Shown here: piece by piece, positions 35,370 through 47,108 of the stretch
How positions within the stretch are numbered: the first letter of the stretch is position 1
Layout of the letters: each line of letters opens with the position of its first letter
DNA from: Peterkaempfera podocarpi
GTDB lineage: Bacteria > Actinomycetota > Actinomycetes > Streptomycetales > Streptomycetaceae
Direction: 5' to 3'
DNA: 64,000 bases
NCBI RefSeq assembly: GCF_042466665.1
Contig: NZ_CP162102.1
Span: forward strand, 62,001 to 126,000
The notes under the pieces: generated by a model
What the model was told of the DNA's origin: nothing
Database searches by the model: none
What the model saw: only the letters and a program-made list of their open reading frames with translations
Program-made: the position numbers and the translations under genes

Positions 35370-37001
35370 TCAGACAGGCGACTTGACGAGATCACTGCGC
35401 TGCTCCTCGGGCAGACCGGCTGCGGTCGGCAGGGTGAAGCTGAAGCACGCGCCGCCACCGGGGGTCTGGTCGACCCAGATGCGTTGGTGGTGGGCTTCGA
35501 TGAAGATTTTGGCGATGGCCAGTCCGAGCCCGGTGCCGCTGTCGGCTTCCCGGCGTACGAACAGGCCGAAGACGTCGTCGCGTCGGCTCGGCGGGATGCC
35601 GGGGCCGTGGTCGGCGACCGAGACGATGACGGTGGCTGGACTGCCCTGGTGGGCGTTGTCCTGCTCGGCGTTGCCCTGGTGCGCGTTGTTCTGGTGCGCG
35701 TTGTTCTGGTGCGCGCGGATGGTGATGGGTGTGCCCGGCGGTGCGTAGCGGGCGGCATTGTCGAGCAGGTTGGTGAGCACCCGGACGACAAGGACGGTGT
35801 CGACGTCCAGCAGGGGGAGGTCCTCGTCGATCTCGGTGATGATCTGCCTCGGCGCGGGGCCGGGCAGTTCCCGGAGGACGGTGGCGATGAGACCGCGTGC
35901 GGTGGTCAGGCTGGTGCGCGGCTGCAGGACACCGGCCTGGACCCGGCTCATGTCGAGCAGATTGGTGACCAGGGCCGCGAGTCGGTCGGTCTGGGTGTCG
36001 ATCAGTCCGGCCAGCTCCTCTCGGGCGGAACTGGTCAGCGTCGGTGCGAGCTGGGCGTCGGCGAGTACCGACGAGGATGCCTTGATCGAGGCGAGAGGGC
36101 CGCGCAGGTCGTGGGAGACCGCGGCGACCAGGGTACGGGCGAGGTGTTCGACCTCGTGGGTCAACTCCGCACGGAGTGCCTGTTCGCGTAGCTGGGCCCG
36201 TTCGACGGCGAGGGCGATCTGGTTGGCGAACAGCAGCAGGGGCTCGCGCTGCTGCGCGACGATGGTGACGTCGGTGACCGCCAGCATGCCGATCGGACGC
36301 CCGGCGGCGACCAGTGCCAGCCGTACCGGCTCACCGCGCCGGCTGCTGCCGGCGGGTGCGGCCGGCATGTCGAGATTGGTGACCTGGCCGGGCACGGGAT
36401 GGAGTCGCTCCAACTCGGCGGGATCGAGGTCGCCTCCGGCGGCGGCAGCGACGCGGAGCCGGTCGCCGTCGGGCAGCAGCAGCGCGACATGGCCGGCGTC
36501 GAGGACGTCGGCCAGGGTGGTCACGATGATGCCGAGCAGATCGGGCAGCGGTCGGTCCTGGACCAGTTGGGTGGAGAGGTCGAACAACCGCCGTAGTTGC
36601 ATACCGCGTTGCCGGGCCTCGGCTCGGGCGGCGTTCATGCCGGCCACCACCCGGGCCACGGGCAGCATGACGAGTACATAGACGCCGAGTGCGGTCCAGT
36701 TCTCGCTCGCACCGACGTCCAGGGTGCTGTAGGGCTGTATGAAGAAGAAGTCATAGACGAGGAAGCCGCCGACGACGCTGATCACTCCGGCGAAGAAGCC
36801 GCCGTTGGCGACGCCGACCACGACCGGTACAACCAGCACCAGGGCGGTTGTGGCGATGCTGAGGTGGGCCCGCAGCGGCAGCATTGCGGAGGTGAGGACC
36901 GCCATACAGGCCAGGGCGGCCAGCGACCCGACCAGGTTGCGGCGCATGCTGTCAGTCGTGGCGCGCTCCCATCCTTGAGTAGGTGTCAGTGCGTTGCTCA
37001 T
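35370..37001 (-). CDS. Short KdpD-like sensor histidine kinase (DUF4118), lacking the KdpD/USP domains
   Basis: A 543-residue kinase. Residues about 21-125 form the four-helix KdpD membrane module (DUF4118) with FFIQPYSTLDV. A GAF-like domain follows (ADVLDAGHVALLLPDGDRL), then the HisKA site VSHDLRGPLASI (His297) and an ATPase domain with NLLDNAARYAPPGT, DHGPGIP and GTGLGLAIAK. The cytoplasmic KdpD and USP domains that begin canonical KdpD are absent. A tandem NAHQ repeat is inserted in the ATPase domain. The gene is paired with a response regulator and divergent from kdpFABC, so it probably senses K+ limitation or turgor by a reduced mechanism. Confidence 0.88.
   Translation of the reverse strand: MSNALTPTQGWERATTDSMRRNLVGSLAALACMAVLTSAMLPLRAHLSIATTALVLVVPVVVGVANGGFFAGVISVVGGFLVYDFFFIQPYSTLDVGASENWTALGVYVLVMLPVARVVAGMNAARAEARQRGMQLRRLFDLSTQLVQDRPLPDLLGIIVTTLADVLDAGHVALLLPDGDRLRVAAAAGGDLDPAELERLHPVPGQVTNLDMPAAPAGSSRRGEPVRLALVAAGRPIGMLAVTDVTIVAQQREPLLLFANQIALAVERAQLREQALRAELTHEVEHLARTLVAAVSHDLRGPLASIKASSSVLADAQLAPTLTSSAREELAGLIDTQTDRLAALVTNLLDMSRVQAGVLQPRTSLTTARGLIATVLRELPGPAPRQIITEIDEDLPLLDVDTVLVVRVLTNLLDNAARYAPPGTPITIRAHQNNAHQNNAHQGNAEQDNAHQGSPATVIVSVADHGPGIPPSRRDDVFGLFVRREADSGTGLGLAIAKIFIEAHHQRIWVDQTPGGGACFSFTLPTAAGLPEEQRSDLVKSPV
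35646..35714. repeat. 15-bp tandem repeat inside the sensor kinase gene
   Basis: Four to five copies of CTGGTGCGCGTTGTT or close variants code for AHQNN/AHQGN-type pentapeptides on the reverse strand. The repeat sits between the N box and the DHGPG box of the ATPase domain, probably lengthening a loop. Confidence 0.85.
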
Positions 37002-37834
37002 GGAGCGTCCGGTCCGGCCGTGGCCTGCTCCCGCGGACGCCGGAGGGGGACGGCTGCTGCGCCCGACCGGACGAGCCCGGGCCCGCCGCGTCCGGTGCTG
37101 CCGGCGTCCTGAGCGGTGTGGGCGCGGTGCACGGCGGCGAGCGCGTTCCGCTGCGGGCGCGGGGTTGCCCGCGGGGCTTGCAGCGGCTGCGGCTCATCGT
37201 CCGCGACCAGCATCACTGTCGTGGCCCGATCGGTTCCGGGGGTGTCCCCGCGTCGCTGTGGCGTGGCTCGGCAACGGCGATGCGCGGCGTCCGGGGACGG
37301 TTCGCGGAGCGGTTCGAGGCCCCACTCACACCGACGACGATGCATTCCCCGCTCCGACATGTCGAGCGCCCCGCCTCCGATCGGATGGACTGCAGGGCAC
37401 AGGTCTGAAGGCGCAGGCCACTGCCCGACGGCCGAGCGGCCGCCGGGCGACATTGCACCCCACTCAGCCGTCGAACCTGATCATTCTTGATGCTCTCCGT
37501 ACGCGAGGAGCGGACATTTTGTCGCCCTCTTAGCGGCCCCGCTGCCGCGGCCGAGTCGAGGAGCCGACGTGGGGTGGTGTTCAGGTCTGTGGCGCGGGCG
37601 ACAAGCAGTCGGCGGCTGTGACGGTCCAGCACGTGGCTGGGCCTGGCCGGCTCCTGACCTGTATACGGTCCGCAGCGGCCCTCCACCCCCGCGCGGGATG
37701 AGTGACCGATGTGCGCGGTGGCGGGGCGGCGGCCGACAGCCCCCAGCGGCATCGATGCCTCGTTCACTCTTTGTCCACCGGAGGGGCGGGGGTTTTCACC
37801 GCGCGGCTACCGGATGCCACGCAAAGCTGCATGC
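37002..37834. other. Long divergent region upstream of the first kdp operon
   Basis: About 830 bp separate the sensor kinase from the small ORF before kdpF. Frames on both strands are low-complexity. It must hold the promoters of both units. A relatively AT-rich patch with ATCATTCTTGATGC and GACATTTTGTCG lies at about 37478-37523; GACATTTTGTC is itself a dyad and a candidate regulator site. I looked for a c-di-AMP riboswitch pattern and did not find one by eye. Confidence 0.4.
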
Positions 37835-37918
37835 GTGGCTGATCTCTGGGTTGTGATCGGGATTGTCGGATTCGTGGGCTCAATGCTGGGCCTGATTTGG
37901 TGCTTGGAGCGAGTGTGA
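37835..37918 (+). CDS. Small single-span membrane peptide upstream of kdpF
   Basis: A 27-residue ORF starting at GTG: a short charged start (ADLW), one hydrophobic segment (VVIGIVGFVGSMLGLIW) and an acidic-basic end (CLERV). Its stop overlaps the kdpF GTG (GTGTGA context), the coupling seen throughout this operon. Similar tiny membrane ORFs precede kdpF in some actinobacteria, as far as I recall. It has no strong Shine-Dalgarno and could instead start at the in-frame ATG at 37814. A role as an extra small subunit or assembly factor of Kdp is inference. Confidence 0.5.
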   Translation: MADLWVVIGIVGFVGSMLGLIWCLERV

Positions 37919-38004
37919 GCGCAACCGATGTGTTGCTGTTGATTCTGTCGATCGTCATGTTCATCTATTTGGGCGTGGCGCTGTTCAAGGCGGAGCGGTT
38001 CTGA
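37915..38004 (+). CDS. kdpF: KdpF, small subunit of the K+-transporting ATPase (first system)
   Basis: A 29-residue single-span membrane protein starting SATDVLLLILSIVMFIYL and ending in KAERF, the end typical of KdpF. KdpF stabilises the KdpABC complex as a lipid-like peptide. The GTG overlaps the preceding small ORF and the stop overlaps the kdpA ATG (TGATG). Confidence 0.85.
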   Translation: MSATDVLLLILSIVMFIYLGVALFKAERF

Positions 38005-39692
38005 TGGCGTTCGCATGGACCGTCGTCGTGACGGTCATTGTCCTGGGATTGTGCTGGCGGTTTCTCGGCGCCTATATGGTCGCCGTGTACGAGGGCCGGT
38101 CGCGGTGGCTGAGGTGGCTGGAGCGGCCGATCTACCGCGCGCTGCAGGTGTCGCCGGAGTCCGAGCAGACGTGGCAGCGGTACGCCGCGTCGGTGGTCGG
38201 GTTCTCCGCGGTGGCGCTGCTGTTCACCTACGGGATCTTCCGGCTGCAGGGCTCGCTGCCGTTCAACCCGCAGCACTTCGGTGCGGTGCGGGGGGACACG
38301 GCGTGGAACACGAGCGTGTCGTTTGTGACCAACACCAACTGGCAGTCGTACTCGGGTGAGACGACGATGTCCTATCTCTCGCAGATGGGCGCGCTGGCGG
38401 TGCAGAACTTCCTGTCCGCAGCGGTCGGTATGGCGGTGGCGGTCGCCCTGGTGCGCGGTTTCGCCCGCAAGGGCTCGGCGACCATCGGCAACTTCTGGGT
38501 GGACCTGGTGCGCGGCACGGTCTATGTGCTGCTGCCGATCTCGTTCCTGGCAGCGATCGTGTTCATCGGGCAGGGCGCAGTGGAGACGCTGTCCGGCGCG
38601 GTGTCGATCCACGATGAGCTGAACGGGGTCGGCCAGGTGCTGGGCCGTGGCCCGATGGCCTCGCAGGAGGTCATCAAGCAGCTCGGCACCAACGGTGGCG
38701 GATTCTTCAATGCCAACGGTGCCAATCCGCTGGAGAACCCGACCGGTCTGACGAACCTGCTGTCTGTCCTGCTGATCCTGTCCATCCCGGTCGCGTTCAC
38801 CTATGTGTTCGGCAAGATGGTGTTCAACGTCCGTCAGGGCGTGGCGATCCTGGCCGTGATGACGGTGCTGTTCGCCGGCTGGTTGACGATGGCCACAGTG
38901 GCCGAGCACCAGGGCAGCCCGGCGATGGCCGCGGTCGGCGTGAGCGACTCCGGCACCGGCAACATGGAGGGCAAGGAGACCCGGTTCGGGGTGCCGTCCT
39001 CGTCCCTGTACAACGTGACCTCGACGCAGACCTCGACGGGGTCGGTGGACTCGGCGGCGGACTCGTACACGCCGATCGGCGGGTTCGCGATGCTGACCGG
39101 CATGATGCTCGGCGAGGTCAGCCCCGGCGGGGTCGGGACCGGGCTGTACGGAATCCTGCTCTTCGCGGTGCTCGCGGTGTTCATCGGCGGATTGATGGTC
39201 GGGCGGACACCGGAGTATCTCGGCAAGAAGATCCAGGGCAGGGAGGTGAAGCTCGCCGCCCTCGGGGTGCTGGTCATGCCGATCACGGTGCTGGTGCTGA
39301 CCGCAGTCGCAGCCGCGATCGGCAGCGGCCGGGCAGGACCACTCAATGCCGGGCCGCACGGGTTCTCCGAGATCCTCTACGCCTACACCTCGCAGACCAA
39401 CAACAACGGTTCCGGGTTCGGCGGGATCAGCGCGAACACCCCCTTCTACAACATCACCGGCACGGTCGGCCTGCTGCTGGGCAGGTTCGGGATGATCATC
39501 CCGGTGCTGGCGCTGGCCGGCAGCCTGGCAGCGAAGAAGCCGGTGGCCGCCGGGCTGGGGACCTTCCGCACCGACAAGCCGATGTTCGTCGGCCTGCTCA
39601 CCAGCGTGGTCCTGATCGTGGGTGCGCTGACGTTCTTCCCGGCCCTGGCGCTCGGCCCGCTGGTCGAGCAGGTCAGCCATGGACTCTTCTGA
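38004..39692 (+). CDS. kdpA: KdpA, K+-binding channel-like subunit (first system)
   Basis: A 562-residue polytopic protein of the superfamily of K+ transporters. All four selectivity-filter loops look canonical: TNTNWQSY, QLGTNGGGFFNAN (Gly228-Thr229-Asn230), GKETRFG and SQTNNNGSGFGG. It forms the pore that hands K+ to KdpB. Start and stop overlap or abut neighbouring kdp genes, supporting one kdpFABC operon, presumably induced by the adjacent two-component system at low K+. Confidence 0.96.
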   Translation: MAFAWTVVVTVIVLGLCWRFLGAYMVAVYEGRSRWLRWLERPIYRALQVSPESEQTWQRYAASVVGFSAVALLFTYGIFRLQGSLPFNPQHFGAVRGDTAWNTSVSFVTNTNWQSYSGETTMSYLSQMGALAVQNFLSAAVGMAVAVALVRGFARKGSATIGNFWVDLVRGTVYVLLPISFLAAIVFIGQGAVETLSGAVSIHDELNGVGQVLGRGPMASQEVIKQLGTNGGGFFNANGANPLENPTGLTNLLSVLLILSIPVAFTYVFGKMVFNVRQGVAILAVMTVLFAGWLTMATVAEHQGSPAMAAVGVSDSGTGNMEGKETRFGVPSSSLYNVTSTQTSTGSVDSAADSYTPIGGFAMLTGMMLGEVSPGGVGTGLYGILLFAVLAVFIGGLMVGRTPEYLGKKIQGREVKLAALGVLVMPITVLVLTAVAAAIGSGRAGPLNAGPHGFSEILYAYTSQTNNNGSGFGGISANTPFYNITGTVGLLLGRFGMIIPVLALAGSLAAKKPVAAGLGTFRTDKPMFVGLLTSVVLIVGALTFFPALALGPLVEQVSHGLF

Positions 39693-39771
39693 TGGACGCG
39701 AAGCCCGTGAGTGCTCCATCCCCCCACCTCCTGTCATCGCGGTCACTTCGCGTGTGGAAAGGAATGCTGTG

Positions 39772-41850
39772 ATGTCGGACGTCCATGTCCTCGACCCGGC
39801 GGACACCGGGCCGGATACGCCGAGGGAGCCGCGTGGTGTGGCCGACCGGCGCAGCCTGTTCGACCGGCAGATCCTGCGGCAGGCAGCCGTGGACTCGGTC
39901 CGCAAGCTCGACCCCCGGGTGCAGGTGAAGAACCCGGTCATGTTCGTGGTGCTGATCGGCACCGCGGTCACCCTGATCGAGTCGGTCGCGCATCCCAGCC
40001 TCTTCGCCTGGCTGGTCACCGTCTGGCTGGCGCTGACGGTGCTGTTCGCCAACTTCGCCGAGGCGATGGCCGAGGGGCGCGGCAAGGCGCAGGCCGACAC
40101 GCTGCGCCGCACCCGTACCGAGACCGACGCCCGCCGGCTGGCACCGGACGGTTCCGAGCAGCGGGTCGCGGCGGCGGAGCTGAGCTCCGGGGATGTCGTG
40201 GTGTGCGAGGCCGGGGATGTGATCCCCTCCGACGGCGAGATCGTCGAGGGTGCCGCGTCGGTCGACGAGTCGGCGATCACCGGTGAGTCCGCTCCGGTGA
40301 TCCGTGAGTCCGGTGGGGACCGCTCCGCGGTCACCGGTGGCACCAGGGTGCTGTCGGACCGGATCGTCGTGCGCATCACCGCCGAGCCGGGAGAGACGTT
40401 CCTGGACCGGATGATCCGCCTGGTCGAGGGCGCCAAGCGGCAGAAGACCCCCAATGAGATCGCGCTGGCGATCCTGCTCGCCGCGCTCACGATCATCTTC
40501 GTCCCGGTCGTGGTCACGCTGCAGCCGATGGCCAGCTTCTTCGGCGCCCATGTGTCGGTGGTCATCCTCATCGCGCTGCTGGTCTGTCTGATCCCGACCA
40601 CGATTGGCGCGTTGCTGTCGGCGATCGGCATCGCCGGTATGGACCGGCTGGTGCAGCGCAATGTGCTCGCGATGAGCGGCCGGGCCGTCGAGGCCGCAGG
40701 GGATGTGCAGACCCTGCTGCTGGACAAGACCGGCACCATCACCCTCGGCAACCGGATGGCTGCCGCCTTCCACCCGGTCGGCGACCACAGCGAGGCCGAT
40801 GTGGCCGAGGCCGCGCAGCTGGCCTCGCTCGCTGACGAGACGCCGGAGGGCCGCTCCATCGTCGTGCTCGCGAAGGAGCGTTGCGGACTGCGCGAGCGTG
40901 ACCTGGGCCCGGCCCACACGTTCGTCCCGTTCACTGCGATGACCCGTATGTCCGGGCTGGACACCGGTGACCGGCGTATCCGCAAGGGTGCCGCGGAGGC
41001 GGTGAAGCGCTGGGTCGGCGAGCAGGGCGGCACACTCCCTGCGGAACTGGACTCGATCGTCGAGCGGGTCGCCAAGGCCGGCGCCACCCCCCTGGTGGTC
41101 GCCGACGGGCCGCGCGTACTGGGCGTGATCGAACTCAAGGACGTGGTCAAGGCCGGTATCGCCGAACGGTTCGCCGAGCTGCGTGCCATCGGCATCCGTA
41201 CCGTGATGATCACCGGTGACAACCCGCTCACGGCGGCTGCGATCGCTCAGGAAGCGGGTGTGGACGACTTCCTGGCCGAGGCGACCCCGGACCGGAAGAT
41301 GCAGCTGATCAAGTCCGAACAGGACGGCGGCAAGCTCGTCGCGATGACCGGCGACGGCACCAACGACGCCCCCGCCCTGGCCCAGGCCGACGTGGGCGTC
41401 GCAATGAACACCGGGACCACGGCGGCCAAAGAGGCCGGCAACATGGTGGACCTGGACTCCAACCCCACCAAGCTGATCGACATCGTCGAGATCGGCAAGC
41501 AGCTGCTGATCACCCGCGGTGCGCTCACCACGTTCTCCATCGCCAACGACGTCGCCAAGTACTTCGCCATCATTCCGGCACTGTTCCTGACGACATTCCC
41601 GCAGCTGCGCGCGTTCAACATCATGGGCCTGCACAGCCCGACCTCGGCCGTGCTGTCCGCGGTCATCTTCAACGCACTGGTCATCGTCGCGCTGATCCCG
41701 CTGGCTCTGCGCGGGGTGCGGTTCCGGCCGTCCAGCGCGACGGCGATCCTGCGCCGCAACGTGCTTGTCTACGGCGTCGGCGGGCTGGTCATCCCGTTCA
41801 TCGGGATCAAGCTCATCGACCTGATCCTCACCGCGCTGCATGCCTACTGA
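39772..41850 (+). CDS. kdpB: KdpB, P-type ATPase subunit (first system)
   Basis: A 692-residue P-type ATPase. It has the actuator motif ITGESAPVIRESGGD (TGES), phosphorylation motif LLLDKTGTIT (Asp318), the membrane signature PTTIGALLSAIGIAGMDR, the nucleotide-domain KGA motif (IRKGAAEAV) and the hinge MTGDGTNDAPALAQADVG. ATP hydrolysis here drives K+ import through KdpA. The frame opens at an ATG inside kdpA (39679), but the ATG at 39772 has AAAGGAA upstream and the family's normal N-terminus. Confidence 0.96.
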   Translation: MSDVHVLDPADTGPDTPREPRGVADRRSLFDRQILRQAAVDSVRKLDPRVQVKNPVMFVVLIGTAVTLIESVAHPSLFAWLVTVWLALTVLFANFAEAMAEGRGKAQADTLRRTRTETDARRLAPDGSEQRVAAAELSSGDVVVCEAGDVIPSDGEIVEGAASVDESAITGESAPVIRESGGDRSAVTGGTRVLSDRIVVRITAEPGETFLDRMIRLVEGAKRQKTPNEIALAILLAALTIIFVPVVVTLQPMASFFGAHVSVVILIALLVCLIPTTIGALLSAIGIAGMDRLVQRNVLAMSGRAVEAAGDVQTLLLDKTGTITLGNRMAAAFHPVGDHSEADVAEAAQLASLADETPEGRSIVVLAKERCGLRERDLGPAHTFVPFTAMTRMSGLDTGDRRIRKGAAEAVKRWVGEQGGTLPAELDSIVERVAKAGATPLVVADGPRVLGVIELKDVVKAGIAERFAELRAIGIRTVMITGDNPLTAAAIAQEAGVDDFLAEATPDRKMQLIKSEQDGGKLVAMTGDGTNDAPALAQADVGVAMNTGTTAAKEAGNMVDLDSNPTKLIDIVEIGKQLLITRGALTTFSIANDVAKYFAIIPALFLTTFPQLRAFNIMGLHSPTSAVLSAVIFNALVIVALIPLALRGVRFRPSSATAILRRNVLVYGVGGLVIPFIGIKLIDLILTALHAY

Positions 41851-41928
41851 CAGCCGCACCCTCTCAAGAACTGCACTGCCTCAGAACCGCGTTGCGCGGA
41901 ATCGGATGGGAAACGTCATGGAGTTGTC

Positions 41929-42462
41929 ATGCTGTGGGTGAATCTGCGGCGGGGCCTGATCGTCTCGGTCATCTTCTTCGTCCTGCTCGGGCTGGCCTAC
42001 CCGCTGGCCGAGACCGGAATCGGAGAGGCACTGTTCCACCATCAGGCCAACGGATCGCTCGGCAGGAACGGCTCTGCTCTGATAGGCCAGCAGTGGAAGG
42101 GAACGCAGTGGTTCCAGGGCCGCCCCGACGGTGACGACCCGACAGCGACCGGAGGATCCAACCTCGGGCCGCGTTCCAAGGAGTTGGTCGACGCCTACAG
42201 GAAGCGCGTCGCGGCCCTGCAGAAGCAAGGCATCACGCCCACCCCGGACCTGGTCGCCGCCTCCGGCAGCGGAGTGGACCCCGACATCAGCCCCGCCGCG
42301 GCCTACGCCCAGGTCACCGCGGTCGCGGCAGCCCGCCGGCTGCCCGCCGGCCGAGTGCGCACGCTGGTCGCCGACCATGTGCACGGGCCCCAGTGGGGGT
42401 TCCTGGGCGGGTCCTATGTCAACCTCCTCGAGCTCAACGAGGCGTTGGCCGAGCTCCGGTAG
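41929..42462 (+). CDS. kdpC: KdpC subunit (first system)
   Basis: A 177-residue protein with one N-terminal membrane span (GLIVSVIFFVLLGLAYPLAE) and an external domain. It carries the KdpC signatures GSALIGQQW, FQGRPDG, SGSGVDPDISPAAAYAQV and the late LVADHVHGPQWGFLGG. Length is normal for the family. It completes kdpFABC. A long hairpin follows the stop. Confidence 0.94.
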   Translation: MLWVNLRRGLIVSVIFFVLLGLAYPLAETGIGEALFHHQANGSLGRNGSALIGQQWKGTQWFQGRPDGDDPTATGGSNLGPRSKELVDAYRKRVAALQKQGITPTPDLVAASGSGVDPDISPAAAYAQVTAVAAARRLPAGRVRTLVADHVHGPQWGFLGGSYVNLLELNEALAELR

Positions 42463-42522
42463 GAAGCCGTTCGACGTCGCCGCGCCGGCGCGTGAACGCA
42501 CCGGTCAAGGGGCTTGAACCAG

Positions 42523-42588
42523 GCAACGGGACACCTGTGGGGTCCACGTTCGGTGACGTACGCCGATCAGACACAGGGGTCCCGTTGC
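42523..42588 (+). terminator. Long hairpin after kdpC
   Basis: GCAACGGGACACCTGTG (42523-42539) pairs with CACAGGGGTCCCGTTGC (42572-42588) at 16 of 17 positions across a 32-base loop. It may end the kdpFABC transcript or attenuate read-through into kdpD. The remaining sequence 42463-42960 has no gene. Confidence 0.5.
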
Positions 42589-42880
42589 GGGCGTCCGTCA
42601 TCACGCGGATCGCCCCGGAGCGGCAGCACTGTCCTCACCCGGGCATCCGGGAGGGCTGACGGGTCCGTGGACTCCGCGCCGCTGGACTCGGCACCGGGGC
42701 CAGAGCCAGGCGGTGCGACGGCCGCTCCGGCTGCTGCCCGTCCTCGTCCCTGTGGGAGGGCTGCTCGCAGCGGAGGGCCCCAGGACCACACGACAGATCG
42801 TCCATGAACACCGACGGACCCGGGCCCCCGGACGCGCCCCAGTCCTGAGGCTCGGGCCCGTCGGCCCCACCCACGTCCGG

Positions 42881-42940
42881 CATCCCCAACCCGGCATCCC
42901 CAACCCGGCATCCCCAACCCGGCATCCCCAACCCGGCATC
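42881..42940. repeat. 14-bp tandem repeat directly upstream of kdpD
   Basis: Four full identical copies of CATCCCCAACCCGG and a partial fifth lie 20 bp before the kdpD start. They end just before its GAGGAGG ribosome-binding site. Confidence 0.92.
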
Positions 42941-42960
42941 ACTGAGGAGGAAACACGACG

Positions 42961-45611
<2,651 letters not shown>

Positions 45612-45615
<4 letters not shown>

Positions 45616-46304
45616 GCCGGGTCCTCGTGGTCGACGACGAACCACAGCTGCTGCGCGCCCTGCTGATCAATCTCCGCGCCGACCAGTACAGCGTCGCCAC
45701 CGCCGCCACCGGCACCCGCGCGCTGGAAGCACTCTCCGAGGAGCCCCCGGACGCCGTCATCCTCGACCTGGGCCTGCCCGACATCGGCGGCCTGGACATC
45801 CTCCGGGGCGTGCGTGCCTGGAGCTGCGTCCCGATCATCGTGCTGTCGGGGCGCACCGACGCCGGGGACAAGGTCCTTGCGCTGGACGCGGGCGCCGACG
45901 ACTACGTCACCAAACCGTTTGCGATGGGGGAGCTGCTCGCCCGGCTGCGCGCGGTGATGCGGCGCACGGCTCCCGCGCAGCCCCCCGCCCGCGCAGTGAT
46001 CGGTGATCACATCGTCGACCTCGGTGCCTGCACCGTCCGACGGGTCGGCGGCATGGACGAAGGCGACCGGCCGGTGCGGCTGACGCCCACCGAGTGGGGC
46101 ATCCTCGGCCTGCTGCTGCGCAGCCCCGGGACGCTGGTCACCCAACGCCAGATCCTGCACGACGTATGGGGACCGGGCAGCGAGGACAAGAGCAACTATC
46201 TGCGGGTCTACCTGTCCACGCTGCGCCACAAGCTGGAGCGCGACCCGGCCCGTCCCTGCCACCTGGTCACCGAGCCGGGCGTCGGCTACCGCTTCGAGCC
46301 CTGA
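45612..46304 (+). CDS. kdpE: KdpE response regulator
   Basis: A 230-residue OmpR-type regulator overlapping the kdpD stop. The receiver domain has VLVVDDEPQ, Asp52 in AVILDLGLPDIGG, SGRTDAGDKV and DDYVTKPFAMGEL. The DNA-binding domain ends with TPTEWGILGLLLRSPGTLV and VWGPGSEDKSNYLRVYLSTL and RHKLE, the KdpE hallmark. It should activate a kdp promoter upon phosphorylation by KdpD. Confidence 0.95.
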
Positions 46305-46656
46305 TGGCCGGCGCTCGGATCCGCTCGGTGCGTCCGTGCCCGACGGACCGGGCGTTCCGGACGGCCGGGTGCGCCGACCACGCTGTCCGGAGGGGGACGG
46401 CTGTGCCGAGGTTCGCCCGCGGTTCCCGGCCACCCGCTGGGGACACGCACAAGCGACCGCGCGCATACGGACCTCCCGGCTGCAGCTGTGCCGCGTTCCG
46501 GCACCCGCCAAAGCGGCGTCAATGCTTCGCCGGGATCCGTCAGGGATGCGTTAGCGGCGGGGCCGGTCCCCTGGGAGGCGGGCATAGCGTCAGCGCTGCG
46601 CCCCCACCGGCTACCGCAGGTCGGGGGTCTGCCGAACCGCCTCAAGGAGCAATGCC
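46305..46656. other. Intergenic region after kdpDE
   Basis: About 350 bp with no recognisable gene. The AAGGAG ribosome-binding site of the SAV_915-like gene lies at its right end. No hairpin comparable to the other terminators was seen. Confidence 0.4.
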
Positions 46657-47094
46657 GTGAACCACCAGCAGCACGCGGAAGACCCGGAACCCTCAGAACG
46701 CATCCCGGCCGGACCCCTGTTCGTCCCCGTCCGGCCGGGTCCCACGGGATACGTGACCCGCCTCTTCCGCACACCCCTGGGCAGCCGCACGGCTGTCGGC
46801 TTCACCACCGAGCAGCGACTCGCCGCCGCACTGGGCCCGGAGCAGGCCTGGGTCAGACTCGCCGAGCCCGCACTGCGGGCGCTGGCCGAGCCACTGGGTG
46901 CCGCCACGCTCACGGTGGACCCGCAGCTCGTCGCCCCCGCCGTACGCCCCGTACCCGCACCCGCACCCGCCCTCACTCCGGCCCCCGCACGCAGGCACAG
47001 GCGCTTGGGTGAGTGGGACCCGCAGGCCGTCGGTGCGCTGCGGGTGGCCGGCGCGACGGCCGTGGTCTCCTGCCTGAGCATGTGGATCGGCTGA
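46657..47094 (+). CDS. SAV_915-family protein
   Basis: A 145-residue protein from a GTG with AGGAG upstream. The N-terminal 90 residues (GPLFVPVRPGPTGYVTRLFR, RTAVGFTTEQRLAAALG and WVRLAEPALRALAEPLG) match the small SAV_915-like Streptomyces family of unknown function. A Pro/Ala-rich linker leads to a C-terminal hydrophobic tail (VGALRVAGATAVVSCLSMWI). It lies 14 bp before lysA and is probably co-transcribed with it. Confidence 0.72.
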   Translation: MNHQQHAEDPEPSERIPAGPLFVPVRPGPTGYVTRLFRTPLGSRTAVGFTTEQRLAAALGPEQAWVRLAEPALRALAEPLGAATLTVDPQLVAPAVRPVPAPAPALTPAPARRHRRLGEWDPQAVGALRVAGATAVVSCLSMWIG

Positions 47095-47108
47095 GCGAGG
47101 TGCCCAAC

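Noticed and set aside
37002..37834. Possible c-di-AMP (ydaO-type) riboswitch upstream of kdp
   Set aside because: No recognisable conserved core was found by eye; a covariance-model search would be decisive.
37965..41231. Reverse-strand open frame of over 1000 codons
   Set aside because: It spans the antisense of kdpA and kdpB; high-GC genes commonly leave such frames open.
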